A stretch of 53,657 nucleotides of DNA from JBIKWM01 sp044356305. Its GTDB lineage: Bacteria; Bacteroidota; Bacteroidia; UBA10329. This document shows positions 1 to 9,535 of the stretch, piece after piece. The stretch lies in NCBI GenBank assembly GCA_044356305.1, contig JBIKWM010000022.1, positions 1-53,657 of the forward strand. Reading direction: 5' to 3'. The stretch's first letter is position 1; the number at the start of each line of letters is the position of its first letter. The notes under the pieces are model-generated. The model worked only from the letters and a program-made list of their open reading frames with translations, ran no database searches and had not been told where the DNA came from. Made by a program: the position numbers and the translations under genes.

Positions 1-12
1 AGTCCATTTGCC

Positions 13-2064
13 GTGCAACAGCCCAAGCGCCACCTCATCACCTCTGCATTGCCCTATGCCAACGGCCCCATCCACCTGGGCCATCTGGCGGGTGCCTACC
101 TCCCGGCCGATATCTATGTGCGGTACCTGCGCCTAAAGGGTGAGCAGGTTCTCTTTGTCTGTGGCAGCGATGAGCATGGGGCGGCCATCACCCTCAAGGC
201 CAAGAAGGATGGTGTGACCCCGCAGCAGATCGTTGACCGCTACCACGCCATCAATAAGGATGCGTTCGCCAGCATCGGCATCGATTTCGACATCTTCCAC
301 CGCACATCTTCCGAGCTGCACCACCAGACGGCATCGCGGTATTTCACCGACCTGAACGATAGGGGCGTGTTCACGGTGCAGGAGAGCGAGCAGTTCTTTG
401 ATGAGGAGCATCAGCAGTTTCTGGCCGACCGCTACATAGTGGGCACCTGCCCCAAGTGCGCCAGCGACAGAGCCTATGGCGACCAATGCGAGCGTTGCGG
501 CACATCGCTCAGCCCTACCGATCTTATAAACCCCACCTCCACACTGAGTGGAAAGGCCCCTATACTGCGCAGCACCCGGCACTGGTTCCTTCCCATGGAC
601 CGCTATCAGGATTTTGTGCGCGGCTTCATTGACCACGGAACGGTAGATGGCAAAGAGCATCATGCGCCCGCTGAGTGGAAAAAACATGTGTTGGGCCAAT
701 GCGACTCATGGCTCGATGCCGGTCTGCAGCCCCGGGCCATGACCCGCGACCTCGACTGGGGCGTGAAGGTGCCTGTGGCCGGGGCCGATGGCAAGGTGCT
801 TTACGTGTGGCTCGATGCACCCATCGGCTACATATCGGCCACCTGCCAGTGGTGTGCCGACAACGGCCAGGACTGGGAGCCCTGGTGGAAAGGCAGCGAT
901 ACACGGCTGGTGCACTTCATCGGCAAGGACAACATCGTTTTTCACTGCATAATCTTCCCCATCATCCTGCATGCCCATGGCAGCTACATACTGCCCCAGA
1001 ATGTTCCCGCCAACGAGTTCCTCAACCTTGAAGGACAGAAACTGAGCACCTCGCGCAACTGGGCCATCTGGCTGCACGAGTACACAGCCGAATTCCCTGA
1101 CCGACTGGACACCATGCGGTATGTGCTGACCAGCATAATGCCTGAGACCAAGGACAGTGAGTTCACCTGGAAAGACTATCAGGCCCGCAACAACAACGAG
1201 CTGGTGGCCATACTCGGCAATTTTGTGAACAGGGCCGTGGTGCTGACACACAAGTTTTTTGAGGGCAAAGTGCCAGAGGCTGATGTTGATGCCGATGCGA
1301 TGGAGCGTGTACTTGGAAATCTCCACAGAGTTGGGTTTTGGCTTGATGGATTCAATTTCAGGATGGGATTAATTGAGGCGATGGAAGTGGCGAGATTTGG
1401 AAACAAGTATCTCGCTGATAATGAGCCTTGGAAAACCATAAAGACAGACCCGGACCATGCTGCCCGTGTGATAGCTACAGCTCTGAATGTGGCCGCACAC
1501 CTGCGTAATGTGATTGCTCCATTCCTGCCCTACACTTCGGCCAGACTCACCTCAATGCTGGGGCTGGAGACCCTTGATTCGTGGAAGGATGTGCCTGTGG
1601 TGCTACTAAACGGTGGCCACAGCATCGGACAGGCCGAGCTGCTGTTCACCCCGTTCACCGATGAGCAGGTGGAGGCACAGGTGCAGAAACTTCATGCCTC
1701 GGCACAGACCGTGACCAAGGCCGTGGAGCCACAGAAACCCACCATCGCGTTTGAGGATTTCCAGAAGATGGATATCCGCATAGCCACGGTTCTGGAGGCC
1801 GAACGGGTGCCCAAGACCAAGAAACTGCTGAAACTCACGGTCGATACGGGCTTCGATACCCGCACCATCGTTTCGGGCATTGCCGAGCACTACTCCCCAG
1901 AAGAGGTGGTGGGCCGACAGGTATGTGTGCTGGTCAACCTTGCACCGCGCGACCTGAAGGGCATATCGAGCCAGGGCATGGTGCTGATGGCAGAGGATGT
2001 CGATGGCAGACTGGTCTTTGTGAGGCCCGATGTGGCCGTGCAGAGCGGCAGCGGTGTGGCGTGA
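13..2064 (+). CDS. metG: Methionyl-tRNA synthetase
   Basis: Class I aminoacyl-tRNA synthetase that charges initiator and elongator tRNA with methionine in the cytoplasm. The Rossmann domain carries the HIGH-type motif HLGH at residues 21-24 and the KMSKS-type motif KLSTS at 343-347. A knuckle of four cysteines (C146, C149, C159, C162) would bind zinc. An anticodon-binding helical domain follows, and residues about 577-683 form the C-terminal tRNA-binding (EMAP/Trbp111-like) domain found in long bacterial MetG. The length of 683 aa is normal for this form. The start is GTG; the sequence ITSALPYANGPIHLGH begins close behind it, as in other MetG proteins, so little can be missing. A -7-like box, tccatttg at 3-10, lies two bases before the start codon, so the mRNA may be leaderless. 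The end lies 3 bp from the convergent response regulator gene. Confidence 0.97.
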   Translation: MQQPKRHLITSALPYANGPIHLGHLAGAYLPADIYVRYLRLKGEQVLFVCGSDEHGAAITLKAKKDGVTPQQIVDRYHAINKDAFASIGIDFDIFHRTSSELHHQTASRYFTDLNDRGVFTVQESEQFFDEEHQQFLADRYIVGTCPKCASDRAYGDQCERCGTSLSPTDLINPTSTLSGKAPILRSTRHWFLPMDRYQDFVRGFIDHGTVDGKEHHAPAEWKKHVLGQCDSWLDAGLQPRAMTRDLDWGVKVPVAGADGKVLYVWLDAPIGYISATCQWCADNGQDWEPWWKGSDTRLVHFIGKDNIVFHCIIFPIILHAHGSYILPQNVPANEFLNLEGQKLSTSRNWAIWLHEYTAEFPDRLDTMRYVLTSIMPETKDSEFTWKDYQARNNNELVAILGNFVNRAVVLTHKFFEGKVPEADVDADAMERVLGNLHRVGFWLDGFNFRMGLIEAMEVARFGNKYLADNEPWKTIKTDPDHAARVIATALNVAAHLRNVIAPFLPYTSARLTSMLGLETLDSWKDVPVVLLNGGHSIGQAELLFTPFTDEQVEAQVQKLHASAQTVTKAVEPQKPTIAFEDFQKMDIRIATVLEAERVPKTKKLLKLTVDTGFDTRTIVSGIAEHYSPEEVVGRQVCVLVNLAPRDLKGISSQGMVLMAEDVDGRLVFVRPDVAVQSGSGVA

Positions 2065-2067
2065 GGC

Positions 2068-2754
2068 TCAAGGCCCCACTTCGAGCCTGAAACCCACCCC
2101 GTGCACATTGACGAGGCGCACATCGGGGTCGGGACTGAGGTGCTTGCGCAGTTTGGTTATGAACACATCGAGACTGCGGCCGGTGAAATAATCATCGTTG
2201 CCCCACACGGCCTTCAGGATGTCCTCGCGGCTCAGGGTGCGCCCCTGATGGCGGCAGAACAATTCGAGGGTCTCGCTCTCGCGCGGGGTGAGGTGCCTTG
2301 CGCCTTCGGGCCCGGTGAGGGTGTGCGACTGTGGGCTGAACACCAGTTTTCCCAGCTTATGGTCGGGCTGTTCGGGCACCATGGTGCCATAGCATCGCTT
2401 CAAGATGGCATCGAGGCGAAGTATGAACTCGCGGTTGCTGAAAGGCTTGGTGATGTAATCATCCGCTCCGGTCTCAAACCCCTTTACCCGGTCCTCCTCC
2501 CTGTCGCGTGCGGTGAGGAATATGATGGGCACCTTGGGATCGGTGCGCCTGATGGCCGCAGCCACCTGAAAGCCGTCTTTCTTGGGCAGCATCACATCTA
2601 TCACACACAGCTGTGGCCTGAAAGCCCCATGGTCGGCCAGTGCGGCCAACCCATCGCGGCTCCATTGCACCAGGTGGCCCTCCATCTCTATCAGGTCGCT
2701 CACCACCATGCCCAGATTCGGGTCGTCCTCTACCAACAAGATCTTGTATCCCAT
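2068..2754 (-). CDS. OmpR-family response regulator (RprY-like)
   Basis: DNA-binding response regulator of 228 aa. The N-terminal receiver domain has the acidic pair E9/D10/D11, phospho-acceptor D53 in VIDVMLPKKDG, and K103 in the ITKPFS motif. The C-terminal half is a winged-helix Trans_reg_C domain (about residues 130-226) with the typical LTPRESETLELF and ending GVGFRLEV. It lies 9 bp downstream of the histidine kinase gene on the same strand, so the two are cotranscribed and form a cognate pair. The pairing resembles RprX/RprY of Bacteroides. The regulon cannot be told from the sequence. Confidence 0.93.
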   Translation of the reverse strand: MGYKILLVEDDPNLGMVVSDLIEMEGHLVQWSRDGLAALADHGAFRPQLCVIDVMLPKKDGFQVAAAIRRTDPKVPIIFLTARDREEDRVKGFETGADDYITKPFSNREFILRLDAILKRCYGTMVPEQPDHKLGKLVFSPQSHTLTGPEGARHLTPRESETLELFCRHQGRTLSREDILKAVWGNDDYFTGRSLDVFITKLRKHLSPDPDVRLVNVHGVGFRLEVGP

Positions 2755-2763
2755 TCTATTGAG

Positions 2764-4029
2764 CTATGCATTCGGAATGATGACTGAGAAAGTGGAGCCA
2801 TGCCCCGGTTCGCTCTGCAAGAGCACACGTCCGCCATGGGCCGACACGATGCTGCGCACGTAGTAGAGACCGAGGCCGAAGCCTTTCACATTGTGCACAT
2901 CGCCCGTGGGCACCCGGTAAAATTTGCCGAAGATCTCCTTGTGAAGATTCTTGGCTATGCCCGGTCCCTGATCGGATACCGACACCCTGATCCCGGCCTC
3001 GTCATCAGCGGTGCTGAGCACGATGGTCTGACCGTCAGGGCCGTATTTCACTGCATTATCAATCAGGTTGCGCAGCACATTGGTCATGTGCAGTGCATCT
3101 ACACTTACGGCCGTCTTCTGGGCCTTGAGTCGCCACTCTATCTGACATCGGTGCTCTTCAAGCAGCACCTGCACACCGTTGACGGCATCGCTCAGCAGGT
3201 CGTCCATGTTCAGCAGGTCGTGGCTGAGCCTGATGTGCTCCTTGTCAAACTGTGCCATCTGCAGCACCTTCTCCACCTGCAGTTTGAGCCGGTTGCTCTC
3301 GTCAAGAATGATCTGGTAGTACCTTCTACGCTTCTCCGCATCGCCCTCCATGCGTCCGCCCAACAGCATCTCTGAGCTGGCCGTTATGGTGGTTATCGGG
3401 GTCTTGAACTCGTGGGTCATATTGTTGATGAAGTCATTCTTTATCTCCGATAATCTCTTTTGATGGAGGATGACGCCCAAGGTGTAGCCGAAAAAGACTA
3501 TGACCACCAGCAGGGCCGAGCTGCTGAACACCCAGAAACCCATCTGCCCGGTGATGTACCCCTGCTTATCGGGGAAATACACCCCGAAATAGTGCCCTTC
3601 ACCCTGCAGTTTCGGCAAAACGGGCCGCTCCTTGCCGGCACGCATGCGCTGGCCCTGTCGCACCATGTGACCGAACACCACGCTGTCAGTAAAGCAGTCG
3701 TAGAGTGTGTATTCGAAGTCGACTTTGAGCTGATGGCGCCCGAAACCATCGCGCAGCAGCCTTTCGAGCAGGTAAGGGTGCAGGGTATCGGTGGTGCTTA
3801 CCACAAAGTAATTTGAGCTCATCTGCCGCACATTTGGCACACTGGTGGTATCGCCATTGAGCATCATGACCTCCTGCCCTATCTCCTGCAGGGCCACGCT
3901 CACGCGGTCGTTGAACTCGCGCTCGCGCAGGTCGAGGGCCTGACGCACCCAGTACAACTGAGTGAATACCAGCCCAAGGATGGCCACTATGGCCAGACCC
4001 ACTACTCTACGTATGATCTTGCGGTCCAT
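2764..4029 (-). CDS. Sensor histidine kinase (RprX-like)
   Basis: Membrane sensor kinase, 421 aa. It has a first transmembrane segment at about residues 8-28, a periplasmic sensor region of roughly 130 residues with no domain I recognise, and a second membrane segment at about 163-188. The kinase core follows: H-box MTHEFKTPI with H206, N-box NLIDNAVKYG with N325, G1 box DQGPGI at 353-358 and G2 box GFGLGL at 383-388. No HAMP or PAS domain is seen between TM2 and the H-box. The linker LSEIKNDFINNMTHEFKTP is characteristic of the Bacteroidota RprX group. It is the first gene of a two-gene operon with the response regulator. The upstream 4030-4185 stretch holds no gene. Confidence 0.93.
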   Translation of the reverse strand: MDRKIIRRVVGLAIVAILGLVFTQLYWVRQALDLREREFNDRVSVALQEIGQEVMMLNGDTTSVPNVRQMSSNYFVVSTTDTLHPYLLERLLRDGFGRHQLKVDFEYTLYDCFTDSVVFGHMVRQGQRMRAGKERPVLPKLQGEGHYFGVYFPDKQGYITGQMGFWVFSSSALLVVIVFFGYTLGVILHQKRLSEIKNDFINNMTHEFKTPITTITASSEMLLGGRMEGDAEKRRRYYQIILDESNRLKLQVEKVLQMAQFDKEHIRLSHDLLNMDDLLSDAVNGVQVLLEEHRCQIEWRLKAQKTAVSVDALHMTNVLRNLIDNAVKYGPDGQTIVLSTADDEAGIRVSVSDQGPGIAKNLHKEIFGKFYRVPTGDVHNVKGFGLGLYYVRSIVSAHGGRVLLQSEPGHGSTFSVIIPNA

Positions 4030-4185
4030 GGAGAGGGCGAATTTCGCTCGCTCTTTCGGTCAAAATAAACTACAAGGTGTTAACGTGAGGTGTGGCGCCA
4101 AATTGGAACTGATGCCAACCCGTTAAGGACCCCATGTCAACTCCTGATTTTCACCCCGACCCATCTCAGCGGATGATATCAGGGT

Positions 4186-5178
4186 TCATTTCAAGAATCC
4201 CTCAACCCGGGCCTTCACATTGGCCCTGATGTCCATGTAAAAAAGGCCATAATCTGCCACGTGGAGGTTTTTCCAACCGCGGAACCACGGGGCCCTTGTG
4301 CGCACCCAGAGCAATCGGCCCCCGGAGGTCTGAACTGTGCGGGCGGTGGTTACTCCGGGCATTACTCTGTCCAACGACATGACCACTGTTCCTATACCCG
4401 GCCCTTGCAGCGCGGCAGTGGTGTCGGGCCGCCACGTGATGGGATTGATGCTCTCGGCCCCAACGTGGAACTGCCCCATGGGAATGTGCCCTTCGCGGTA
4501 GCTCATCCACGTGACGTAGCAACCTGTGGCCGTGGCATCGGGGCATGGCCGCAGCACCTTATACATGTCGGCCGACACCCGCAGACCTATCACATACGCG
4601 GCCACCATGCGGTGTCTCAGCGCGGTGGTGTCAATAAACTCGGCCAGCAGTCTGCGCGTGTGCGCGGTGCCCTGGCTGTGCCCGGCAATGATGAAAGGCC
4701 GCCCCTGGTTGTGATGCTCCAGATAATAGAGGAACGCTCTGCGCACATCCTGATAGGCCAGGTCGAGGGCCAGATCGCCATCGGCACTGGGGCTATAGAA
4801 CACCCCCACAACGGCCTGCCTGTAGCGCGGGGCAAACACCCTGCACGAGGCGTTGAACACGCTGGCCTGCATGCGCACCGGCCAATTATCTATTTTCCGG
4901 TTGAGTTTTTTCCAGCGTACATCGGCATTCCAGAGCGGGCCACGGCTGTAGAGTGTGGGATAGACGTAGAAGACATCGACCCCTTTGAGCGAGTCGCTGA
5001 CCCACACCTCGCCCTTTGGGACATGGTCGGCCGCATCGGTGCGGAACGGCAGGGCGCTCCAGTTGGCCTGGTCGGCATACTCAGGGGCGGGGGCGCGCAC
5101 CTCATCGCGAAAGGCCGTTCGCTGTGCCAGGGCCGTCAGGCAGACGCCCATCAGCATGAACGAGAGAAAAAGACGCAT
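4186..5178 (-). CDS. DUF3089 secreted alpha/beta-hydrolase-like protein
   Basis: Predicted secreted hydrolase of 330 aa. I start it at the ATG that gives MRLFLSFMLMGVCLTALAQ, a clear signal peptide; the open frame runs 45 codons further upstream but that part is not signal-like. The protein has the DUF3089 pattern: DVFYVYPTLY near residues 69-77, then the nucleophile elbow AGHSQGT with S168. DUF3089 proteins are lipase/esterase-like and their substrate is not known. The neighbouring gene at 5251 is divergent, with 72 bp between the starts. Confidence 0.85.
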   Translation of the reverse strand: MRLFLSFMLMGVCLTALAQRTAFRDEVRAPAPEYADQANWSALPFRTDAADHVPKGEVWVSDSLKGVDVFYVYPTLYSRGPLWNADVRWKKLNRKIDNWPVRMQASVFNASCRVFAPRYRQAVVGVFYSPSADGDLALDLAYQDVRRAFLYYLEHHNQGRPFIIAGHSQGTAHTRRLLAEFIDTTALRHRMVAAYVIGLRVSADMYKVLRPCPDATATGCYVTWMSYREGHIPMGQFHVGAESINPITWRPDTTAALQGPGIGTVVMSLDRVMPGVTTARTVQTSGGRLLWVRTRAPWFRGWKNLHVADYGLFYMDIRANVKARVEGFLK

Positions 5179-5250
5179 GTAGTGTGGCTCTGAGAATTGC
5201 ACAATGATCGGGCATAGCCTGCGTTGGCACATCATCAAAACCCACATGCC

Positions 5251-6549
5251 ATGCGAACCATTGCAGCAACCATCCTGATCATGACCTGTTCCATCATCGA
5301 GGTGATCGGTCAATCAACAGTTCCGCGCCACAACGTGTTCTTTGCCTGGAACAGCAAAGACCTGACAGGTAGCACTGCCCGCGTGGTGGAGAGTGTGTAC
5401 GGCCAAGTGCCCAAGGGCGGTAAAGTGCGTTTCGGCATTGAAGGCCCCATCAGCAACGCCCACGGCCTGCCTGAACGTAACATGATAACCACCGGCAGGG
5501 CCACAAGCATAGCCAAGCTGCTCAGCGATCTGGGCGCCACCGATGAGCAGATTGAGATAGTGGACCTCTCGGCCCGCACCGTGCCCACCGAACTGGTGCT
5601 CGAAGTGGTGGTGAGCAAGGTGAGCCGTATGCCGGAATGCGCCACGCTCAGCGAGTACATGCCGCTGCCTGTTCAATTCTTCGAGATAGATCCGCGAAAG
5701 GACAACCTGATAACCGGAGAGCTCGGCACGGTGATACACATACCTGCCAAGACGCTATGTGCCTCAAACGGACAGGTGCCGCCACAGATGCAGCTTGAAC
5801 TGACCGAGGTGTATGGCCAAGGAAACATCATACAGGCCGACCTGCACACCCAGAGCGGAGGGCGCATGTTGGAGACAGCCGGCACCATCCTGTTAGAGGC
5901 TTTCACAAATGGCCGTCAGGCCCGGGTGGCCCAGGGAAAGGAATTTGAGGTGCGCTTTGCCAAAGAGGACGGTGGCGAACCGATGGAGACCTTTGTGGGC
6001 CGCACCGACCGCAGCGGCCGCTTTGACTGGGTGCCGCGCTACACGGGCCACACCACCTTCCGCGAGGAATTCTACCTCAACGGCAAGCAGATAAGCAAAG
6101 AGGAATATGAGGCGCGGATAGCCAAATGGGAGGGCGACCGCAAGGTGATGGCCAATCTGGAGGCCCAGGCACAGAACCAGGCCGAGGCCGATGTCTACCT
6201 GATGAAGAGCGGAGAGCTGGGCTGGATAAACTGCGACCGGTTTGTGGACGAATCCAACACCACCGAGCTGGCCGTGAGCATTGACACGGCCATGCATCCC
6301 ACAGTGCGCATGGTGTTTGACGACATCAAAAGCGTGATGGCAGGCCACTACGACCCACGCACCGGCAAAGTGACTTTCAGCGGTGTGCCGGTGGGCCGGA
6401 AGGTGAGGCTGGTGGGGTACTCCATTATGGACGGCAACCCGTACATGGCTGTGATACCGACCGATGTACGCCCCGGTGCCCGCCTCGAGATGCGCCTTAC
6501 CCCCACCACCCGCGGTGGGCTTGAGACAGAGCTGGCATCGTTGAACTGA
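5251..6549 (+). CDS. Secreted protein with OmpA-like and ZU5-like regions, function unknown
   Basis: 432 aa when started at MRTIAATILIMTCSIIEVIGQ, a signal peptide; an upstream in-frame ATG at 5224 adds nine residues that do not look like a signal. After the signal, about residues 30-105 resemble an OmpA/MotB-type fold (a repeated-strand region followed by TTGRATSIAKLLSDLGATDEQIEI). Residues about 150-240 match a widespread Bacteroidota surface domain (ITGELGTVIHIPAKTL, later LHTQSGGRMLETAGTI) with a ZU5-like look. The rest is beta-rich. It probably sits in the periplasm or on the cell surface. No specific function is assigned. Confidence 0.75.
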   Translation: MRTIAATILIMTCSIIEVIGQSTVPRHNVFFAWNSKDLTGSTARVVESVYGQVPKGGKVRFGIEGPISNAHGLPERNMITTGRATSIAKLLSDLGATDEQIEIVDLSARTVPTELVLEVVVSKVSRMPECATLSEYMPLPVQFFEIDPRKDNLITGELGTVIHIPAKTLCASNGQVPPQMQLELTEVYGQGNIIQADLHTQSGGRMLETAGTILLEAFTNGRQARVAQGKEFEVRFAKEDGGEPMETFVGRTDRSGRFDWVPRYTGHTTFREEFYLNGKQISKEEYEARIAKWEGDRKVMANLEAQAQNQAEADVYLMKSGELGWINCDRFVDESNTTELAVSIDTAMHPTVRMVFDDIKSVMAGHYDPRTGKVTFSGVPVGRKVRLVGYSIMDGNPYMAVIPTDVRPGARLEMRLTPTTRGGLETELASLN

Positions 6550-6961
6550 GGCCATTGGTAGGGCCGCATGCCCGTGCGGCAGAGCCCATGCGCCACGGGG
6601 CCGGGCATCTGCGCGGGTAAGTTATTCCGTTGCGCCACCCGGCTTAGCGTCTCCACCTCCTATCAGGTCATTTCCGCCTGCCAGAAGGTAGTTTCCGTGG
6701 ACGCGCCTGATCTGCTCTTGTACGGATGTGATCTGAATCTTATCGTATATGATCTTTATCTTATCGATGTTGATCTATAGAATATCGCAATTGAACGTAT
6801 TGACATCGTTAGAGATCCATAAATGAACGATGGTGCACAGATAAGATACGTATATGTAAATTTGGAGATCGATACTGAACCACCAACGCAGGGATGTGAT
6901 CTGAAAAACGGTTACAGCCCTCAACCACCCGCGAATTGCCACCTAATGGAAACCCGTAGCC
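6550..6961. other. Intergenic region with hairpin and periodic array
   Basis: No convincing gene lies in these 412 bp. Just after the upstream stop is a small GC-rich hairpin (gccgca/tgcggc around 6573-6590) without a T-run. From about 6708 the composition switches to AT-rich and a 21-bp periodicity begins, described separately. Confidence 0.6.
6708..6917. repeat. Degenerate 21-bp periodic array (about 10 units)
   Basis: The hexamer TGATCT occurs at 6708, 6729, 6750 and 6771, exactly 21 bp apart, and again at 6897 in the same register (nine periods after the first). Between them, the units starting at 6792 and 6876 begin TGAAC. The trinucleotide TCG or ACG occupies unit positions 15-17 in the first eight units. 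The 14-mer ggatgtgatctgaa at 6724 recurs at 6892, which is 8 x 21 bp. Adjacent units create dyads of the form ATC-N6-GAT (6743, 6764, 6806), with TAC-N6-GTA at 6848. The array lies about 45 bp before the 93-aa gene at 6962. Confidence 0.75.
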
Positions 6962-7243
6962 ATGAAAAGGATACCCAAGGACACCACCAAGATGCAGAGC
7001 CGCAAGATCACAGCTGCCGAAGCCGAGGCACTCATGCCGCACGATGGCCGCACACATTGGCTCACCCCGTTCCTTACCTCGCTTGCCGTGGGCGAAGCCT
7101 TCCACCTGGTTCGGGCCGACTGGACATGGCGTAGCCGAGGGCCGGGCCTTTTGGTGAGCCGCATGGGCAAGGCCCAAGGCATGCGATTCAAGGTGCTGGT
7201 ATGTTCTGATGGCTCCGGTTGGGTGATAACCCGCCTGTCCTGA
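6962..7243 (+). CDS. Orphan 93-aa protein, function unknown
   Basis: Small basic protein starting MKRIPKDTT with no signal peptide or membrane segment. It has a Trp-rich centre (VRADWTWRSRGPGLLVSR) and the ending GSGWVITRLS. I do not assign it to any family. It is supported by codon use like the neighbouring genes and by a clean frame. It stands alone with its own upstream region. Directly upstream lies the 21-bp periodic array, the same arrangement as for the orphan genes at 35365-36312 and 52665-53357. A role in binding nucleic acid would fit its charge but is only a guess. Confidence 0.6.
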   Translation: MKRIPKDTTKMQSRKITAAEAEALMPHDGRTHWLTPFLTSLAVGEAFHLVRADWTWRSRGPGLLVSRMGKAQGMRFKVLVCSDGSGWVITRLS

Positions 7244-7382
7244 GTCGTTTATCAGATTTTCGGCCCTTGGCAATGAAAGGGTCTCATTAAGCTCATCGGC
7301 TGTCGGTACAGCCCTGTTAACAGCGCGGATACAGCCATCGTCCAGCCTCAGAAACAACCGCTCGGCATGTGGGCCAGAATTG

Positions 7383-7390
7383 TATATTCG
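7383..7390 (+). promoter_or_regulatory. -7 box TATATTCG of the ppiD-like gene
   Basis: Matches the Bacteroidota -7 consensus TAnnTTTG with one mismatch and lies 31 bp before the chosen ATG at 7422. No clear -33 TTG is seen. Confidence 0.45.
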
Positions 7391-7421
7391 CGCCCCTTAT
7401 CAAAGAACAGCAAGCATTGTC

Positions 7422-9515
7422 ATGGTAATAGGCAAGATACGCGAGCGGTCAACGCTCCTTCTCGTACTGGTAGGTGGCGCATTGGCGCTATTCATCCTCA
7501 CCGATCTGCTCACATCGGCCGGGTTCATACGCATGGGCCGGCAGACCCAGATAGGCGAGTTAGGGGGAGAGCCCATTGAAGGTCAGGAATTTGAGCGTCA
7601 GGTGAACGAGGCCATTGAGAACTACAAGCTCAATTTCAACAGCACCACCGTAGATGCCAACACCCAGGACCAGATACGCGAGCAGACCTGGAACCAACTG
7701 GTGCGCAACAGCGTGATGGGCAGCCAGATGGACGAGCTGGGTATCCTTGTCACATCAGAGGAGTTGTTTGACATGGTGCAGGGCAACCGTCCGCACGCAC
7801 AGGTGGTGCGGGCCTTCACAAATCCACAGACCCAGCAGTTCGATCAGCAGCAGGTCATCGCATTCTTGAAAGGACTGGAGAGCGACCCCGATCGCAAGAC
7901 CCGCTGGCTGGCCTTTGAGCGCGACATACAGCGTCTGCGCAGGGAAGAGAAATACAGCACCCTGGTGAAAAAGGGCCTGTATGTGACCAGCGCCATGGCC
8001 AAGGCCGACCACGTGGCACGCAACACTAATTACACCGCAGCCATGGTGGTGAAGCGCTATGCCACGGTGAGCGACTCGACCATAGCTGTGACCGATGCCG
8101 AGCTGAACGAATATTACCAGAAGAACATCAAGAAATACGAGCAAGAGGCCAGCCGCGACATTGAATATGTGGCCTTTAAAGTAGTGCCATCGCAAGAGGA
8201 CAATGAGAAGGTGCTGAACTGGGCCACAGGGTTGGTCGAAGAGTTCAAGACCACTGACAACGACACGGTGTTTGTAAACCGCAACTCAGATAAGCGCTAC
8301 AATGCCATGTGGGCGGGCAAAGGCAAGGGCCAGACCGACAGCGTCCTGTTCAGCCTGCCCAAAGGCAGCGTGATAGGGCCGTACTTTGAGAACGGGGCCT
8401 ATCAGTTGGCCAAGGTGGTCGATATCAAATCGGCACCCGATTCGGTAAAGGCCCGCCATATCCTGATCACCCCGAGCAAGGCGGGTGACGCAGTGAAAGC
8501 CAAGGCAAAGGCCGATAGCATACTGGCTGTGTTGAAGGCCGACCGCAAGAAATTTGAGGAAATGGCCAAGACCCTGTCTGAGGATCCGGGCTCGGGTGCC
8601 AAGGGTGGAGACCTGGGCTATTTTGCCGAGGGCATGATGGTGCAACCGTTCAACGATGCCTGTTTCAATGGCAAGAAAGGCGACCTCGTACTGGTCGAGT
8701 CGCAGTTCGGGCAGCATATCATTGAGGTGATGGACCAGAAAGGCCGTAGCGAGAAGCGACAGATAGCGCGGGTTGAGCGTGCTGTCGAGGCCGGCAACAA
8801 GACCTACCAGACCATGTTCGGAGAGGCCGATGCCTTTATGCGCGGCCTCAGCACCGATGAGTCGTGGGAGACCATCATCACCGAAAAAGGCTACAACAAG
8901 CGCATGGCGAGCAACCTGAAAGAGAACGACCGTGTGGTGGCCGGCCTCGAGAGCCCACGCGAGATGATCCGCTGGGCGTTCGGTGCCGAGAAAGGCGCCA
9001 CTGGCGACAAGGTGTTCGAATTCGGCAACACGTTCGTAGTGGCCAAGTTGACCGCTGTGCGCGAAAAAGGGACCGCCCCGCTCGATGATGTACGCGAGCA
9101 GGTCACCGCAGCAGTGCGCATGGATAAGAAAGCGGCTCAGTTCATAGAGGCCATTGCCGCTGCGCTGAACGGTGCCACCGAGATGCAGGCTGTGGCCGAT
9201 AAGCTGAGCGAACCGCTTGAGGTGCGCGAAGGCATCCAGTTTGCCGCAGTGGCCGTTCCCGGTTTCGGGCGCGAGCCGGCACTGATAGGCACCATTGCCG
9301 CTCTCAAGGCCGGGCAGATCAGCAAACCGATTAAGGGCGAGCAGGGTGTTTACGCTGTTCAGGTTACAGGTGTGATAGATGCACCGGCCACTGACAACTA
9401 TGACGCGAGCAAGCTGAACCTGGCCAATACCTACATCAGCCGAGTGGACTATGAGGTATATGAATCGCTGAAGAAGAAGGCCGACATAGTTGACAACCGC
9501 GCCAAGTTCAACTGA
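7422..9515 (+). CDS. Membrane-anchored peptidyl-prolyl isomerase (PpiD/SurA type)
   Basis: Periplasmic foldase of 697 aa that would help outer-membrane and secreted proteins to fold. It begins MVIGKIRERSTLLLVLVGGALALF, with one membrane anchor at about residues 11-30. A long helical SurA_N-type region follows, then a parvulin (PPIC) domain at about 343-440 with ARHILITPSKAG, FEEMAKTLSEDPGSGAKGGDLGYF and GQHIIEVMD. A second, weaker parvulin-like region may occupy the part before the C-terminus. The start is the ATG before the anchor; the frame is open 14 codons further upstream, but the -7 box at 7383 falls inside that part. The layout matches PpiD, including its single N-terminal anchor. A strong terminator stands 50 bp after the stop. 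Confidence 0.9.
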   Translation: MVIGKIRERSTLLLVLVGGALALFILTDLLTSAGFIRMGRQTQIGELGGEPIEGQEFERQVNEAIENYKLNFNSTTVDANTQDQIREQTWNQLVRNSVMGSQMDELGILVTSEELFDMVQGNRPHAQVVRAFTNPQTQQFDQQQVIAFLKGLESDPDRKTRWLAFERDIQRLRREEKYSTLVKKGLYVTSAMAKADHVARNTNYTAAMVVKRYATVSDSTIAVTDAELNEYYQKNIKKYEQEASRDIEYVAFKVVPSQEDNEKVLNWATGLVEEFKTTDNDTVFVNRNSDKRYNAMWAGKGKGQTDSVLFSLPKGSVIGPYFENGAYQLAKVVDIKSAPDSVKARHILITPSKAGDAVKAKAKADSILAVLKADRKKFEEMAKTLSEDPGSGAKGGDLGYFAEGMMVQPFNDACFNGKKGDLVLVESQFGQHIIEVMDQKGRSEKRQIARVERAVEAGNKTYQTMFGEADAFMRGLSTDESWETIITEKGYNKRMASNLKENDRVVAGLESPREMIRWAFGAEKGATGDKVFEFGNTFVVAKLTAVREKGTAPLDDVREQVTAAVRMDKKAAQFIEAIAAALNGATEMQAVADKLSEPLEVREGIQFAAVAVPGFGREPALIGTIAALKAGQISKPIKGEQGVYAVQVTGVIDAPATDNYDASKLNLANTYISRVDYEVYESLKKKADIVDNRAKFN

Positions 9516-9535
9516 ACCGGTCCTCGGCCCGAACA

